64,000 bases of DNA from Bradyrhizobium hipponense (GTDB lineage: Bacteria > Pseudomonadota > Alphaproteobacteria > Rhizobiales > Xanthobacteraceae), in contig NZ_VSTH01000124.1 of NCBI RefSeq assembly GCF_008123965.1, positions 1 to 64,000 on the forward strand, given 5' to 3'. Numbering within the stretch: the stretch's first letter is position 1; every line of letters starts with the position of its first letter. Of this stretch, positions 1 through 8,108 are shown one piece after another. The notes below the pieces were generated by a model. The model was given only the letters and a program-made list of their open reading frames with translations. It did no database searches and was not told the origin of the DNA. The position numbers and the translations under genes were made by a program.

Positions 1-76
1 GGACCATCCCATTAGCGGACGTGCCCGTGCTCGCTAGGCCGCATTGCGGTGAATGCATCAGCCGCGCTAAAGATAC

Positions 77-709
77 ATGATGATGGCTCGCTCGATACCC
101 ACGCCTCTCTGGTTCGCGGCGGCCCTTTTTCCAATGGTTGTGTCGCAAATTGTAAGACTGCAACAATCCGATCCGGCAGCATGGATCGTTTGGGATTACG
201 CAGGCCGCCTCGGGGCTTTGGCAGTTCTGAGCGCCATACCTGCTGCGCGGACGATAGCCTTCCGATTTGAACCACTTCGAATAGCGCGATGGGAAGTGAC
301 CATCTGGATTGTCGGCATTGTCCTCACGGACCACTATTTGGGTGGGTGGATCCGACGAACCATTAATGGAGTCCTACCTGCAACAGTGCTCGGGGCATAT
401 CCTGAAGTGCAAGGCTGGCTACATGTCGTCGATATCTTTTTTGGTCTTGGGCTAGTCGCCTTAAGTGAGGAGATCGTATTCCGCCGCTGTGCGCGTCATC
501 TGCTCCAGAGCTATTTGGATGACGGCTATGCCTTGGTTCTCGCAACATCTTTTTTGTTTGGAGCCTATCACTGGTGGACGGGTTTCGGGAATATTGGCGA
601 GGCTATGGTGATAGGTGGCTTGTTGATGATGTTGTACCGCCGATCCGGGGCACTTTGGCCTGCAGTTCTTGGACACTACCTGACTGACATAGTGGACTTC
701 GCGTTTTGA
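77..709 (+). CDS. CPBP-family intramembrane metalloprotease
   Basis: A 210-residue, strongly hydrophobic protein with several predicted membrane helices. The CPBP (CAAX protease / bacteriocin-processing, Abi) signature is visible in order: an EExxxR-type motif (SEEIVFRR, about residues 131-138), a histidine in GAYHWW (about 167), and a late HxxxD (GHYLTDIVD, near 200). In this family the glutamates and histidines form the intramembrane active site, and bacterial members are linked to prenyl-protein or bacteriocin-type processing; the substrate here is unknown. Three consecutive ATG codons open the frame and no strong ribosome site is seen, so the start could be any of them. Base composition is a little AT-richer than the rest of the window, and the neighbours are small unknown genes, which fits accessory DNA. 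The family call is firm, the role is not. Confidence 0.8.
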   Translation: MMMARSIPTPLWFAAALFPMVVSQIVRLQQSDPAAWIVWDYAGRLGALAVLSAIPAARTIAFRFEPLRIARWEVTIWIVGIVLTDHYLGGWIRRTINGVLPATVLGAYPEVQGWLHVVDIFFGLGLVALSEEIVFRRCARHLLQSYLDDGYALVLATSFLFGAYHWWTGFGNIGEAMVIGGLLMMLYRRSGALWPAVLGHYLTDIVDFAF

Positions 710-849
710 AAAGGTCGCCTTTTGGCCCATCAGCGAAGTGGCGACACCTTTCATTGTCCGCTTGGTGGGGTAGAGGGGACTGACTTTGCTCACTCTGAGT
801 TCTTCGCATTTTGACCCACAACCGACATGACGGCCGGCTATTGTGGAGC

Positions 850-1161
850 TCATTCGGAGCGCTGTCCTCTAATGTCGCGCCAGTATTCCTCCGCGACGTC
901 GGGGTCGATTTCGATAGGCGCGGAGCTCTCAGCATAGAGGCGATCTTTGCCATCTTTTCGCGGACCTGAAATCCAGAACCTTTCTCCAGTCTCAACGTCG
1001 AAGTAGTTTGCCTTGAACCCGCTACCTTTCGGGCTTTGGAAAGTGCGCCCTCCATAGCCGATAGATTTGCCCGTCTTCGAGAACGTGACGCGCCCAATCC
1101 GCGCCGGGCCGTTCAGCGACGCTGATTTATTCTCAACATACATGATGCGCGTTTTCGGCAT
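850..1161 (-). CDS. hypothetical protein, about 103 aa
   Basis: A short soluble protein with no signal peptide or membrane segment. The chosen start reads MPKTRIMYVENKS; the frame stays open 19 codons further upstream, but that extension looks non-coding. It contains several short basic and glycine-rich stretches (RIGRVTFSKTGKSIGYGGR) followed by an acidic C-terminus (EIDPDVAEEYWRDI). From memory it resembles a small family of unknown function found as single genes in many proteobacteria, sometimes carrying a misapplied enzyme name. No catalytic motif is evident. It stands alone between the CPBP protease and the sigma-1.1-like miniprotein. The coding call is moderately sure; no function is offered. 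Confidence 0.6.
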   Translation of the reverse strand: MPKTRIMYVENKSASLNGPARIGRVTFSKTGKSIGYGGRTFQSPKGSGFKANYFDVETGERFWISGPRKDGKDRLYAESSAPIEIDPDVAEEYWRDIRGQRSE

Positions 1162-1268
1162 GCTTGAACTCGAGATGGCTAGGCGCTTGATGGCGGTTGG
1201 ATAACCGCGCTCGCTCACTTCACGTTTACACCCTTTGCAGACCTATATCGTTACACCAGAGCCAAGGG

Positions 1269-1439
1269 TCAGTCCCCTTCAATCCAAATTCCTGCTTCGC
1301 TCAGAGTGTTGAGAATACGTTCGATGTCTTTGGGGTCCAGTTCTTCACTGTCACACAATTGATTCAACTCATCGAAGGTAATATTGCCGTTCCGTTCACC
1401 GATTTCGATGGCTCGTCGAATGATTTCCGGCACGTTCAT
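1269..1439 (-). CDS. sigma-70 region 1.1-like miniprotein, 56 aa
   Basis: A 56-codon gene reading MNVPEIIRRAIEIGERNGNI at the N-terminus and ending LNTLSEAGIWIEGD. Its pattern (IxxAIxIGxxxGxITFDELNxL, then SEELDPxDIExILxTLSEAGI) matches sigma-70 region 1.1, the acidic helical domain that in primary sigma factors blocks the DNA-binding groove of RNA polymerase and prevents free sigma from binding promoters. Here the domain stands alone with no sigma regions 2-4. A good ribosome site (GGAGAG, 5 bases before the ATG) supports the start, and the protein is acidic as expected. It could act as a trans-acting regulator of transcription, but that is inference. The family resemblance is clear by eye and has not been tested by a profile search. 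Confidence 0.72.
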   Translation of the reverse strand: MNVPEIIRRAIEIGERNGNITFDELNQLCDSEELDPKDIERILNTLSEAGIWIEGD

Positions 1440-1727
1440 GTTCTCTCCGTTTCAGCAGCTCTACTATACGGAGAGAGAGTCGGGTTGTGGCCCTGAGCTG
1501 AACAAAGAACGAGCCGCCGCCATGTCCGCTGTCTGCGGGAGACCGGACGTTGCATGATGGTTGCGGTGACCGCCGCTCATGGCCATCTGCCGACTTGCTA
1601 GTGCGGGCAGGCCTTATCCGCTCACAAGGGCGGAGCGGACAAGGCATGCGTTCGCCGATCGAATCCATGCGTGCACCGCTGCTTAGGAAGATGTTCACGG
1701 AGGGAGGGGAGGGCGCGCCACCGCCAT
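1440..1727. other. intergenic stretch with no recognised gene
   Basis: Between the sigma-1.1-like gene and the dispersed repeat I see no open frame with plausible codon use or homology. The right part contains a run of purines (GGAGGGAGGGGAGGG near 1699-1713). The promoter of the leftward miniprotein should lie in the first 100 bases, but no convincing -35/-10 pair was identified. Confidence 0.4.
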
Positions 1728-1855
1728 GATGCAATACTGCCGGTGTTTGGCCCGACGAGTCAAACCGCTTCGTAAAATCCGAGAGGCATCGCGCCGGCCG
1801 GCATGCCATTGATAAAGCTGCCGCCGGCTACTGTGCATGGGGTTGTTTTCGCGCT
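1728..1855. repeat. dispersed intergenic repeat, copy 1
   Basis: A non-coding block containing TTGGCCCGACGAGTCAAAC (1747-1765), CGTAAAAT (1771-1778) and CTACTGTGCATGGGGTTGTT (1828-1847). The same three blocks, in the same order and orientation, recur at 18072-18300 in this window, where the gap between the second and third is about 100 bases longer. The block sits just beyond the stop of the leftward chemoreceptor gene. From memory, similar sequences are scattered through Bradyrhizobium intergenic regions; the function is unknown. Confidence 0.65.
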
Positions 1856-1902
1856 TTTGGTTCGAGGTGCCGCTGCCTGGCGTCGCGGCGCGCGACCCCC
1901 TG

Positions 1903-3633
1903 CTAGCCTGCCTTGGCCGTGCGTGTATCCGACCGCAAGTTCTGGAAGAACTTCTCGACCTCCCGTGACAGCGTCTCCGCAGTGGCAGTGAGGCTGCTCG
2001 CCGCCGTCAGCACAGAGGACGCCGCGGTGTCGGTCTCGCCGATGGCATCGCGCAGCGAGGTGATGTTGGCAACCAAGGTCTCGTTGCCTTGCGCGGCCGA
2101 TTGCGCGTTGGACGAGATCTCGCGGGTGGCGGCGTCCTGCTGGCCGATGGCCCCCGCAATCGCCGAGGTGACGTCGTTGATCTCGCGCACCGCGCCGCCG
2201 ATCTCGCGGACGGCGTCGACCGCGTTGCGGGTGGAGGCCTGGATCATGGAGACGTTCTCGCCGATCTCGGCGGTGGCCTTTGCAGTCTGCCCCGCCAGCG
2301 CCTTGACTTCATGGGCGACCACGGCAAAGCCGCGGCCGGCGTCACCGGCACGCGCGGCTTCGATGGTGGCGTTGAGCGCCAGCAGATTGGTCTGCTCGGC
2401 GATGGCCTGGATCAGATTGAGCACGCCATCGATGCGCTGGGTCGCGGCGGCAAGGCTCTCGATCTCGGTGATCGATTTCTCGGTGCGCTGGCCGGTCTGC
2501 TCGACCGCGCTGGCGCTCTGCCGCACCTGCCGGCCGATCTCCACCACCGACGCCGACAGCTCCTCGGCGGCGCCTGCCACCGCGGTGACGTTGTGGGACG
2601 CCTGCTCGGTGGCATTCGCCGCCGTACCGGCGCGGCTGCTCGCATCCGCGGTGACGCGCGTGATGGTCTGCGCGGTCTCACGCATGACGGTGGCGTTGTC
2701 GGTGAGGCCGCGCATGACCGCGCCGATCGCCTCGCGAAACGTCTCGACGGACTGTTCGATGTGGCGGGCGCGCTGCTCGCGCGCGGCGGAGTCCTGCGTG
2801 ACCTGCGAGGCGAGGTTGCGGTTGCGCCCCATCGCGTCCTGGAACACCTGGATGGCGCGGGCCAGCGCGCCGATCTCGTCGGCGCGGCCGCTGTAGGGCA
2901 CCACGACGCTTTCGGCCCCGTCCGCAACCTGCTTGATGGTTGCGGTGATCGAGGCGAGGGGCCGCGCGATCGAGCGGGCGATGATGACGATGCCGATCAC
3001 GACCAGCGCCAGCGCCACGCCACCGAGGCAGGTCAAGACGAGGGAGAGGATGCGGTTGGTCTCGGTCTGCTGCGCGATCTGCCTGGCGCGCTCGGCATAG
3101 ACCTTGGACAGCGCCTCGAGATCCTTGTTCAGCGCGGAGCGCACCGAGCGGTTGGCGTCGTTGTCGCCCCATTCGCGGCCCGCGGCCGCATTGATCTCGA
3201 TGCCGCGGCGCACCAGCTCCTTGCGGAAGTCGACGAACTGCTCGATGCGCTTCTTGAAGGTGGCGAACTGGGCGGCGTCGTCTGCCCTGACGATGGTTTC
3301 CCAGCGCTTCACGACGTCGAGGATCTGGCCATTGAACTTGAGCAGGCCCTCGCCGTATTTCTTCACCACGGCGGGGTCGGTCGACATATAGACGCCGCGC
3401 GACTCCATCACCACCGCATAGACCAGCGAGTTGACGCGCTCGACGTTCAGCGCGGCGGCGTTCGCCGTCTCGATCGCCCCGGCCAGTTCGGCGCCGCGGC
3501 GGCTGTTGTAGTCGGATAGCATCGCGATCGCCGCGGTGAGCAGCGCAAACAGCGCGAAGATCGCGTAGAGCCTGGCGGCAAGCGTAAACCGGCCGGCCGG
3601 GCCGGCGGCATTCCCAGATCGGTCAATGGTCAT
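1903..3633 (-). CDS. methyl-accepting chemotaxis protein
   Basis: A 576-residue chemoreceptor. An N-terminal membrane helix (about residues 16-38) and a second (about 190-220) bracket a periplasmic helical sensor. A HAMP domain follows, then a long methyl-accepting signalling domain. The strongly conserved hairpin tip is present (AEQTNLLALNATIEAARAGD, then GRGFAVVAHEVKALA); this is the part that contacts CheA and CheW. The sensor is helical with no recognised ligand motif, resembling a four-helix-bundle type. The start at MTIDRSGN is preferred because a further 21 upstream codons add a non-family tail. It is a single-gene unit with no chemotaxis genes beside it, so it probably feeds a pathway encoded elsewhere. 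The signal sensed is unknown. Confidence 0.93.
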   Translation of the reverse strand: MTIDRSGNAAGPAGRFTLAARLYAIFALFALLTAAIAMLSDYNSRRGAELAGAIETANAAALNVERVNSLVYAVVMESRGVYMSTDPAVVKKYGEGLLKFNGQILDVVKRWETIVRADDAAQFATFKKRIEQFVDFRKELVRRGIEINAAAGREWGDNDANRSVRSALNKDLEALSKVYAERARQIAQQTETNRILSLVLTCLGGVALALVVIGIVIIARSIARPLASITATIKQVADGAESVVVPYSGRADEIGALARAIQVFQDAMGRNRNLASQVTQDSAAREQRARHIEQSVETFREAIGAVMRGLTDNATVMRETAQTITRVTADASSRAGTAANATEQASHNVTAVAGAAEELSASVVEIGRQVRQSASAVEQTGQRTEKSITEIESLAAATQRIDGVLNLIQAIAEQTNLLALNATIEAARAGDAGRGFAVVAHEVKALAGQTAKATAEIGENVSMIQASTRNAVDAVREIGGAVREINDVTSAIAGAIGQQDAATREISSNAQSAAQGNETLVANITSLRDAIGETDTAASSVLTAASSLTATAETLSREVEKFFQNLRSDTRTAKAG

Positions 3634-3968
3634 GATGTTCAGGGGCCCGGATGGCCTGGAGCGGCCGGTGAGCGCGGTTGTGTAAAAACTATGCAAAACT
3701 ATGCAGAACGAAGATGGACGCAGTGTTAACGCAAGCCGCTGCAGGCGTTGGTCCTTGGTCGAACGAAACGCTTGTCATTTCAGTTGTTTGGCGTGACGCT
3801 ATCGGTTCTCGGCAGTTTGAGCCTGCGGGAAGGGACGGCGTGCCGTAAACATCTGCATGCGCAGCGATCGCCAAGAGCGTATTCCCTGAGGCCAGGACGC
3901 TTTCAAGATCGATCGCCTTCGACATCGATTTGGATTCGGCCATTGGCCGACGAACCCCGGAGAGGCCT
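3634..3968. other. divergent intergenic region before eutB
   Basis: This spacer separates the leftward chemoreceptor from rightward eutB and must hold both promoters. It contains a 10-base tandem repeat (see the repeat entry at 3686-3705) and no other feature I can support. No cobalamin or other riboswitch core was recognised. Frames upstream of 3969 are open but do not resemble EutB. Confidence 0.4.
3686..3705. repeat. short tandem repeat AAACTATGCA x2
   Basis: Two perfect adjacent copies of AAACTATGCA lie about 53 bases upstream of the chemoreceptor start, in an otherwise GC-rich region. A tandem 10-base unit (one helical turn) in a promoter region could be a regulator site, but no regulator is known for it and chance cannot be excluded. 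Confidence 0.4.
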
Positions 3969-5351
3969 TTGGTCTATCGCCACGCCATCGACGCCACGAC
4001 CTACACCTTCCCCGACCTGCGCGACCTCCTCGCCAAGGCGACGCCGCTGCGCTCCGGCGACCGGCTGGCCGGGATTGCGGCTGGCAGCGCCGAGCAGATG
4101 ATTGCGGCGCGGATGGCGCTCGCGGACCTCCCGCTCGGGCAGTTCTTGCAGGAGGCCGTCGTCCCCTATGAGGCCGACGAGGTCACCCGCCTTATCGTCG
4201 ACAGCCACGACGCAAAGGCCTTCGCGCCGGTGTCTGCGCTGACGGTCGGCGGCTTCCGCGACTGGCTGCTGTCCGACGCCGCAACGCCCGAGATCCTGCG
4301 CAAGCTGGCGCCCGGCGTCACGCCGGAAATGGCGGCCGCGGTCTCCAAATTGATGCGCAACCAGGACCTGATCCTGGCCGCGCGAAAATGCGAGGTTACC
4401 ACGGCTTTCCGCAATACCATCGGGCTCAAAGGGCGGATGAGCACGCGGCTCCAGCCCAACCATCCCTTCGACGATGCCAAGGGCATCACCGCCTCGATCC
4501 TCGACGGCCTCCTGTTAGGGGCCGGCGATGCCTGCATCGGCGTCAATCCGGCGAGCGATGATCCGGCCGTGATCGCGCAATTGCTGCGGCTGCTCGATGA
4601 GATCATCGCGCGGCTGAAGATCCCGACCCAAGCTTGCGTGCTGACCCATGTCACGACGACGCTGTCGCTGGTCGGGCAGGGCGTGCCGGTCGACCTCGTC
4701 TTCCAGTCGGTCGCAGGCACCGAGGCCGCCAACCGCAGTTTTGGCATCGACCTCGCATTGCTCCGGGAAGCGCAGGAGGCCGGGCTGTCGCAGAAGCGCG
4801 GCACAATCGGCCAGAACGTGATGTATTTCGAGACCGGCCAGGGCTCGGCGCTGTCGGCCAATGCCCATCACGGTGTCGACCAGCAGACCTGCGAGGCGCG
4901 CGCCTATGCGGTCGCCCGCGCTTTTGCGCCGCTGCTGGTCAACAGCGTGGTCGGCTTCATCGGGCCGGAATATCTCTACGACGGCAAGGAGATCATCCGG
5001 GCGGGGCTCGAGGACCATTTTTGCGGCAAGCTGCTCGGCCTGCCGCTCGGAATCGACATCTGCCACACCAACCATGCCGAGGCGGACCAGGACGACATGG
5101 ACAATCTGCTGACGTTGCTCGCTGCCGCCGGCGTCACCTTCATCATGGGGGTGCCGGGCGCCGACGACGTCATGCTAAACTACCAGTCGACCTCGTTTCA
5201 CGACGCGCTCTATGTCCGCGATGTCTTCGGCCTGCGACGGGCGCCGGAATTCGACGATTGGCTGGTGCAGGCAGGCATCGCGGGCGCCGATTTTCGCCTT
5301 GCCGGCGATGCAAGCCTGCTGCCCGATTTTGCCTCGCGGCTGATCGCGTGA
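3969..5351 (+). CDS. eutB: ethanolamine ammonia-lyase large subunit
   Basis: EutB, the catalytic barrel subunit of adenosylcobalamin-dependent ethanolamine ammonia-lyase, which splits ethanolamine into acetaldehyde and ammonia. Family hallmarks are present throughout: LRSGDRLAGIAAGS near the N-terminus, RLQPNHPFDD, GVNPASDDP, MYFETGQGSALSANAHHGVD, VGFIGPEYLYDGKEIIRAGLEDHF and GADDVMLNYQSTSFHD. Length (about 460 residues) equals the usual 450-460. The start is uncertain: no ATG fits, and TTG codons at 3969 and 3930 are candidates. The later one is chosen because family similarity begins at VYRHAIDATTYTF. The partner eutC lies downstream but is separated from it by hpnP, which is unusual. No microcompartment shell genes are seen, so this looks like a minimal cytosolic enzyme. 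Confidence 0.94.
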   Translation: MVYRHAIDATTYTFPDLRDLLAKATPLRSGDRLAGIAAGSAEQMIAARMALADLPLGQFLQEAVVPYEADEVTRLIVDSHDAKAFAPVSALTVGGFRDWLLSDAATPEILRKLAPGVTPEMAAAVSKLMRNQDLILAARKCEVTTAFRNTIGLKGRMSTRLQPNHPFDDAKGITASILDGLLLGAGDACIGVNPASDDPAVIAQLLRLLDEIIARLKIPTQACVLTHVTTTLSLVGQGVPVDLVFQSVAGTEAANRSFGIDLALLREAQEAGLSQKRGTIGQNVMYFETGQGSALSANAHHGVDQQTCEARAYAVARAFAPLLVNSVVGFIGPEYLYDGKEIIRAGLEDHFCGKLLGLPLGIDICHTNHAEADQDDMDNLLTLLAAAGVTFIMGVPGADDVMLNYQSTSFHDALYVRDVFGLRRAPEFDDWLVQAGIAGADFRLAGDASLLPDFASRLIA

Positions 5352-5451
5352 GGGTGGATCGGGAAAAGCCCCCGAAAATCTTTCACCGGCCGGCCTGAAC
5401 CGGGGAAACCATTGGCGCGTCTTACGAATTAGTTCGCTGCCACAATATTGA

Positions 5452-5476
5452 GGAAATTCGGTCCCAGCGTTACGTT
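5452..5476 (+). promoter_or_regulatory. possible EcfG (general stress sigma) promoter of hpnP
   Basis: GGAAA, a 16-base spacer, then CGTT: one mismatch from the alphaproteobacterial EcfG consensus GGAAC-N16/17-CGTT. The -10 element ends 55 bases before the hpnP start, a reasonable leader length. In Rhodopseudomonas palustris hpnP transcription is known to depend on EcfG, which supports the assignment. A second, weaker candidate (TGAAC-N17-CGTC, about 5397-5422) lies upstream. Confidence 0.45.
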
Positions 5477-5531
5477 ATGTTTCTGGTGGCCTCGTCAGTA
5501 CCGTTCGTAGAATGTGGTTGGGGAAATTTCG

Positions 5532-7118
5532 ATGCGCGCTGAAAGCAACGGAACGATCCGGCGTATTCTCTGCGTTTTCCCGCGCTACACCTCGTCCTTC
5601 GGCACTTTCGAGTACGCCTACCCCCTGACCGACGGCGTGCGTGCCTTCATGCCGCCGCAGGGGCTTTTGCTGCTCGCCGCCTATCTGCCGAAGGAATGGC
5701 AGGTCAGGTTCGTCGACGAGAACCTCCGTCGCACCACCGCGGAGGAGTTCGAATGGGCGGAAGCGGTCTTCGTCAGCGGCATGCATATCCAGCGCCAGCA
5801 GATGAACGACATCTGCCGCCACGCCCATGAATTCGATCTGCCGGTCGCACTCGGCGGGCCCTCGGTCAGCGCCTGTCCCGACTATTATCCGTCGTTCGAC
5901 TATCTCCATGTCGGCGAGCTCGGCGACGCCACCAACCAGCTGATCGAGATCCTGTCGCGCGACACCTCGCGCCCCGACCATCAGGTGGTTCTGACCACCA
6001 AAGACCGAATTCCGATGACGGAGTTCCCGATCCCGGCCTACGAGCTTGCCGACGTGAAGAAATACTTCCTCGGCAGCATCCAGTATTCCAGCGGCTGCCC
6101 ATATCAGTGCGAGTTCTGCGACATCCCCGGTCTCTACGGCCGTAACCCGCGCATCAAGTCGCCCGAGCAGATCATCGCCGAGCTTGACCGTTTGCGCGAA
6201 TGCGGCATGACCGACACGATCTATTTCGTCGACGACAATTTCATCGGCAACCGCAAGGCGGCGATGGACCTGTTGCCGCATCTGATCGAATGGCAGAAGA
6301 AGACCGGCTATGTGATGCGGCTCGCCTGCGAGGCCACGCTGAACATCGCCAAGCGGCCCGAGATTCTGGAGAAGATGCGTGAGGCCTATTTCACCACCAT
6401 CTTCTGCGGCATCGAGACGCCAGATCCCGATGCGCTGAAGGCGATGCACAAGGACCACAACATGATGGTCCCGATCCTGGAGGGTGTGCGTACCATCAAC
6501 TCCCACGGCATGGAGGTGGTGTCCGGCATCATCATGGGGCTGGACAGCGACAAGCCGAATACATCCGATGTGCTGCTTGCCTTCATCGAGGAATCCCAGA
6601 TCCCGCTGCTCACCATCAACCTGCTTCAGGCGCTGCCGAAGACGCCGCTGTGGGACCGGCTGGAGCGTGAGGGACGCCTGATCAACGACGACGGCCGCGA
6701 TTCCAACGTCGACTTCCTGCTGCCCTATGACGACGTCGTCGCATCCTGGAAGCACTGCATGGAAGTCGCCTACGAGCCCGCGAAGGTCTATGCGCGCTTC
6801 CAGTATCAGTGCGACCACACCTATTCAAACCGCCTCAAGGTGCCGGTGTCCGATGAGATGAAGACCTGGCCCAACATCAGGCGCGCGCTCGTCATGCTGA
6901 GGAACATCTTCTGGAAGGTCGGGGTGCTCGGCAACTACAGGCGCGTGTTCTGGAAGTTCGCGCTGGGACGCATCCGGTGCGGCGATCTCGAAGGCCTGAT
7001 CGGCAGCACATTGGTCGCGCATCATCTCATCACCTTTGCGCGCGCGGCCTCCAGCGGCAAGCAGAACGCGTCGAACTATTCGGTGCGGCTGCGCGAGGCC
7101 GCCGTTCCCGCCGAATGA
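5532..7118 (+). CDS. hpnP: hopanoid C-2 methylase, B12-binding radical SAM
   Basis: HpnP methylates hopanoids at C-2, producing 2-methylhopanoids. It has the two-part layout of B12-dependent radical-SAM methylases: an N-terminal cobalamin-binding Rossmann-like region (about residues 10-160, including FMPPQGLLLLAAYLPKEWQV and VALGGPSVSACPDYYPSF), then a radical-SAM domain with CxxxCxxC in SSGCPYQCEFCDIPGLYGR near residue 190. The C-terminal part (VARFQYQCDHTY-like stretch and following) matches the HpnP-type extension. A GTG at 5514 is possible, but the ATG at 5532 has GGGGA 7 bases upstream and the family-typical start. The stop overlaps eutC by four bases (ATGA), so the two are translationally coupled. 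The gene lies about 5 kb from the main hopanoid locus. Confidence 0.93.
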   Translation: MRAESNGTIRRILCVFPRYTSSFGTFEYAYPLTDGVRAFMPPQGLLLLAAYLPKEWQVRFVDENLRRTTAEEFEWAEAVFVSGMHIQRQQMNDICRHAHEFDLPVALGGPSVSACPDYYPSFDYLHVGELGDATNQLIEILSRDTSRPDHQVVLTTKDRIPMTEFPIPAYELADVKKYFLGSIQYSSGCPYQCEFCDIPGLYGRNPRIKSPEQIIAELDRLRECGMTDTIYFVDDNFIGNRKAAMDLLPHLIEWQKKTGYVMRLACEATLNIAKRPEILEKMREAYFTTIFCGIETPDPDALKAMHKDHNMMVPILEGVRTINSHGMEVVSGIIMGLDSDKPNTSDVLLAFIEESQIPLLTINLLQALPKTPLWDRLEREGRLINDDGRDSNVDFLLPYDDVVASWKHCMEVAYEPAKVYARFQYQCDHTYSNRLKVPVSDEMKTWPNIRRALVMLRNIFWKVGVLGNYRRVFWKFALGRIRCGDLEGLIGSTLVAHHLITFARAASSGKQNASNYSVRLREAAVPAE

Positions 7119-7900
7119 GCGACAAGCCCGCTCCAGTTCGCCCGACCCTTGATCTGCGGTCATTCACGCCCGCGCGGGTCGCGCTCGGGCGCAGCGGCGC
7201 GAGTATGCCGACGAAACCGCTGCTCGATTTCACGCTGGATCACGCCCGCGCCCGCGATGCCGTGCACGCCGCCTTCGACGCGCCGCGGCTGGTCGCCGGG
7301 CTCGGCGAGCTCGGCCTTGCCGTCACCGAGGTGAGGAGCCGGGCGGCCGATCGCCGGGACTATCTGCGGCGGCCGGATCTCGGACGACAGCTTGATGCCG
7401 GCTCGGCCGATGCGCTGGCGCAGCTCGCCACGACGCCGTCTCCACTTGCGGTCGTGATCGGCGACGGCCTGTCGGCGGCGGCCGTGAATGGCCATGCGAC
7501 CGCGGTGTTGAAGAGCCTGCTGCCCCGGCTCGCGGCCGAGCAGGCTGTCGCGGTCGGCCGTGTCGTTGTCGCCTCAGGCGCGCGCGTCGCGCTTGGCGAC
7601 GAGATCGGCGCCATTCTCGGCGCGCGCATGGCCCTGATGCTGATCGGCGAGCGGCCGGGCCTGTCGGCCCCTGACAGTCTCGGCGCCTATCTGACCTTTG
7701 CTCCGAAGCCCGGGCGTACCGATGCCGAACGCAACTGCGTCTCGAACATCCACCACGCCGGGCTGAGCTCTGACGAAGCCGCCTTCAAGATCGCCTGGCT
7801 GGTGCGCGAGGGGCTGGCCCGACAGGTCACCGGCGTGGCGCTGAAAGACGAGAGCGCAGACCGCGCGCCGCGTCGAATTGGCACAGCGTCGGAAAGATGA
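7115..7900 (+). CDS. eutC: ethanolamine ammonia-lyase small subunit
   Basis: EutC, the small subunit that helps EutB bind adenosylcobalamin. The 261 residues carry family motifs: TPARVALGRSG, LDFTLDHARARDAVH, RRPDLGRQL, VVIGDGLSAAAVNGHA, IGERPGLSAPDSLGAYLTF and NCVSNIHHAGL followed by a helical C-terminus. Length is slightly below that of E. coli EutC (295). The ATG overlaps the hpnP stop codon, which makes this start very likely. The subunits of one enzyme are here separated by a gene for another cobalamin-dependent enzyme. The roughly 200 bases after the stop show no clear terminator. Confidence 0.93.
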   Translation: MSDKPAPVRPTLDLRSFTPARVALGRSGASMPTKPLLDFTLDHARARDAVHAAFDAPRLVAGLGELGLAVTEVRSRAADRRDYLRRPDLGRQLDAGSADALAQLATTPSPLAVVIGDGLSAAAVNGHATAVLKSLLPRLAAEQAVAVGRVVVASGARVALGDEIGAILGARMALMLIGERPGLSAPDSLGAYLTFAPKPGRTDAERNCVSNIHHAGLSSDEAAFKIAWLVREGLARQVTGVALKDESADRAPRRIGTASER

Positions 7901-8108
7901 CCGAAATCGGGGGGCCAGATCGCCGCATCTTGATTGGTTTGGCCATACTTCGCCTGCTTGCGGGTCGGGGTATTGACCTGCTAAACCCCTCACGGCGATT
8001 TTCCGCGCATTTTCAAAGGGCAAGCCTCCCCATTGGTATGGCGTTTTCAAGCCGTTCGCGGGGCGCAATAAGCTCACAGACCGAGCCGATTTAGGAACTG
8101 GACAAGGC

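Noticed and set aside
2089..3519. 476-codon plus-strand frame opposite the chemoreceptor
   Set aside because: Asp/Gly/Arg-rich and shadowing a clear chemoreceptor in the opposite strand.
3634..3968. cobalamin riboswitch before eutB
   Set aside because: No B12-box-like core or characteristic stem arrangement was recognised, although the gene product needs cobalamin.
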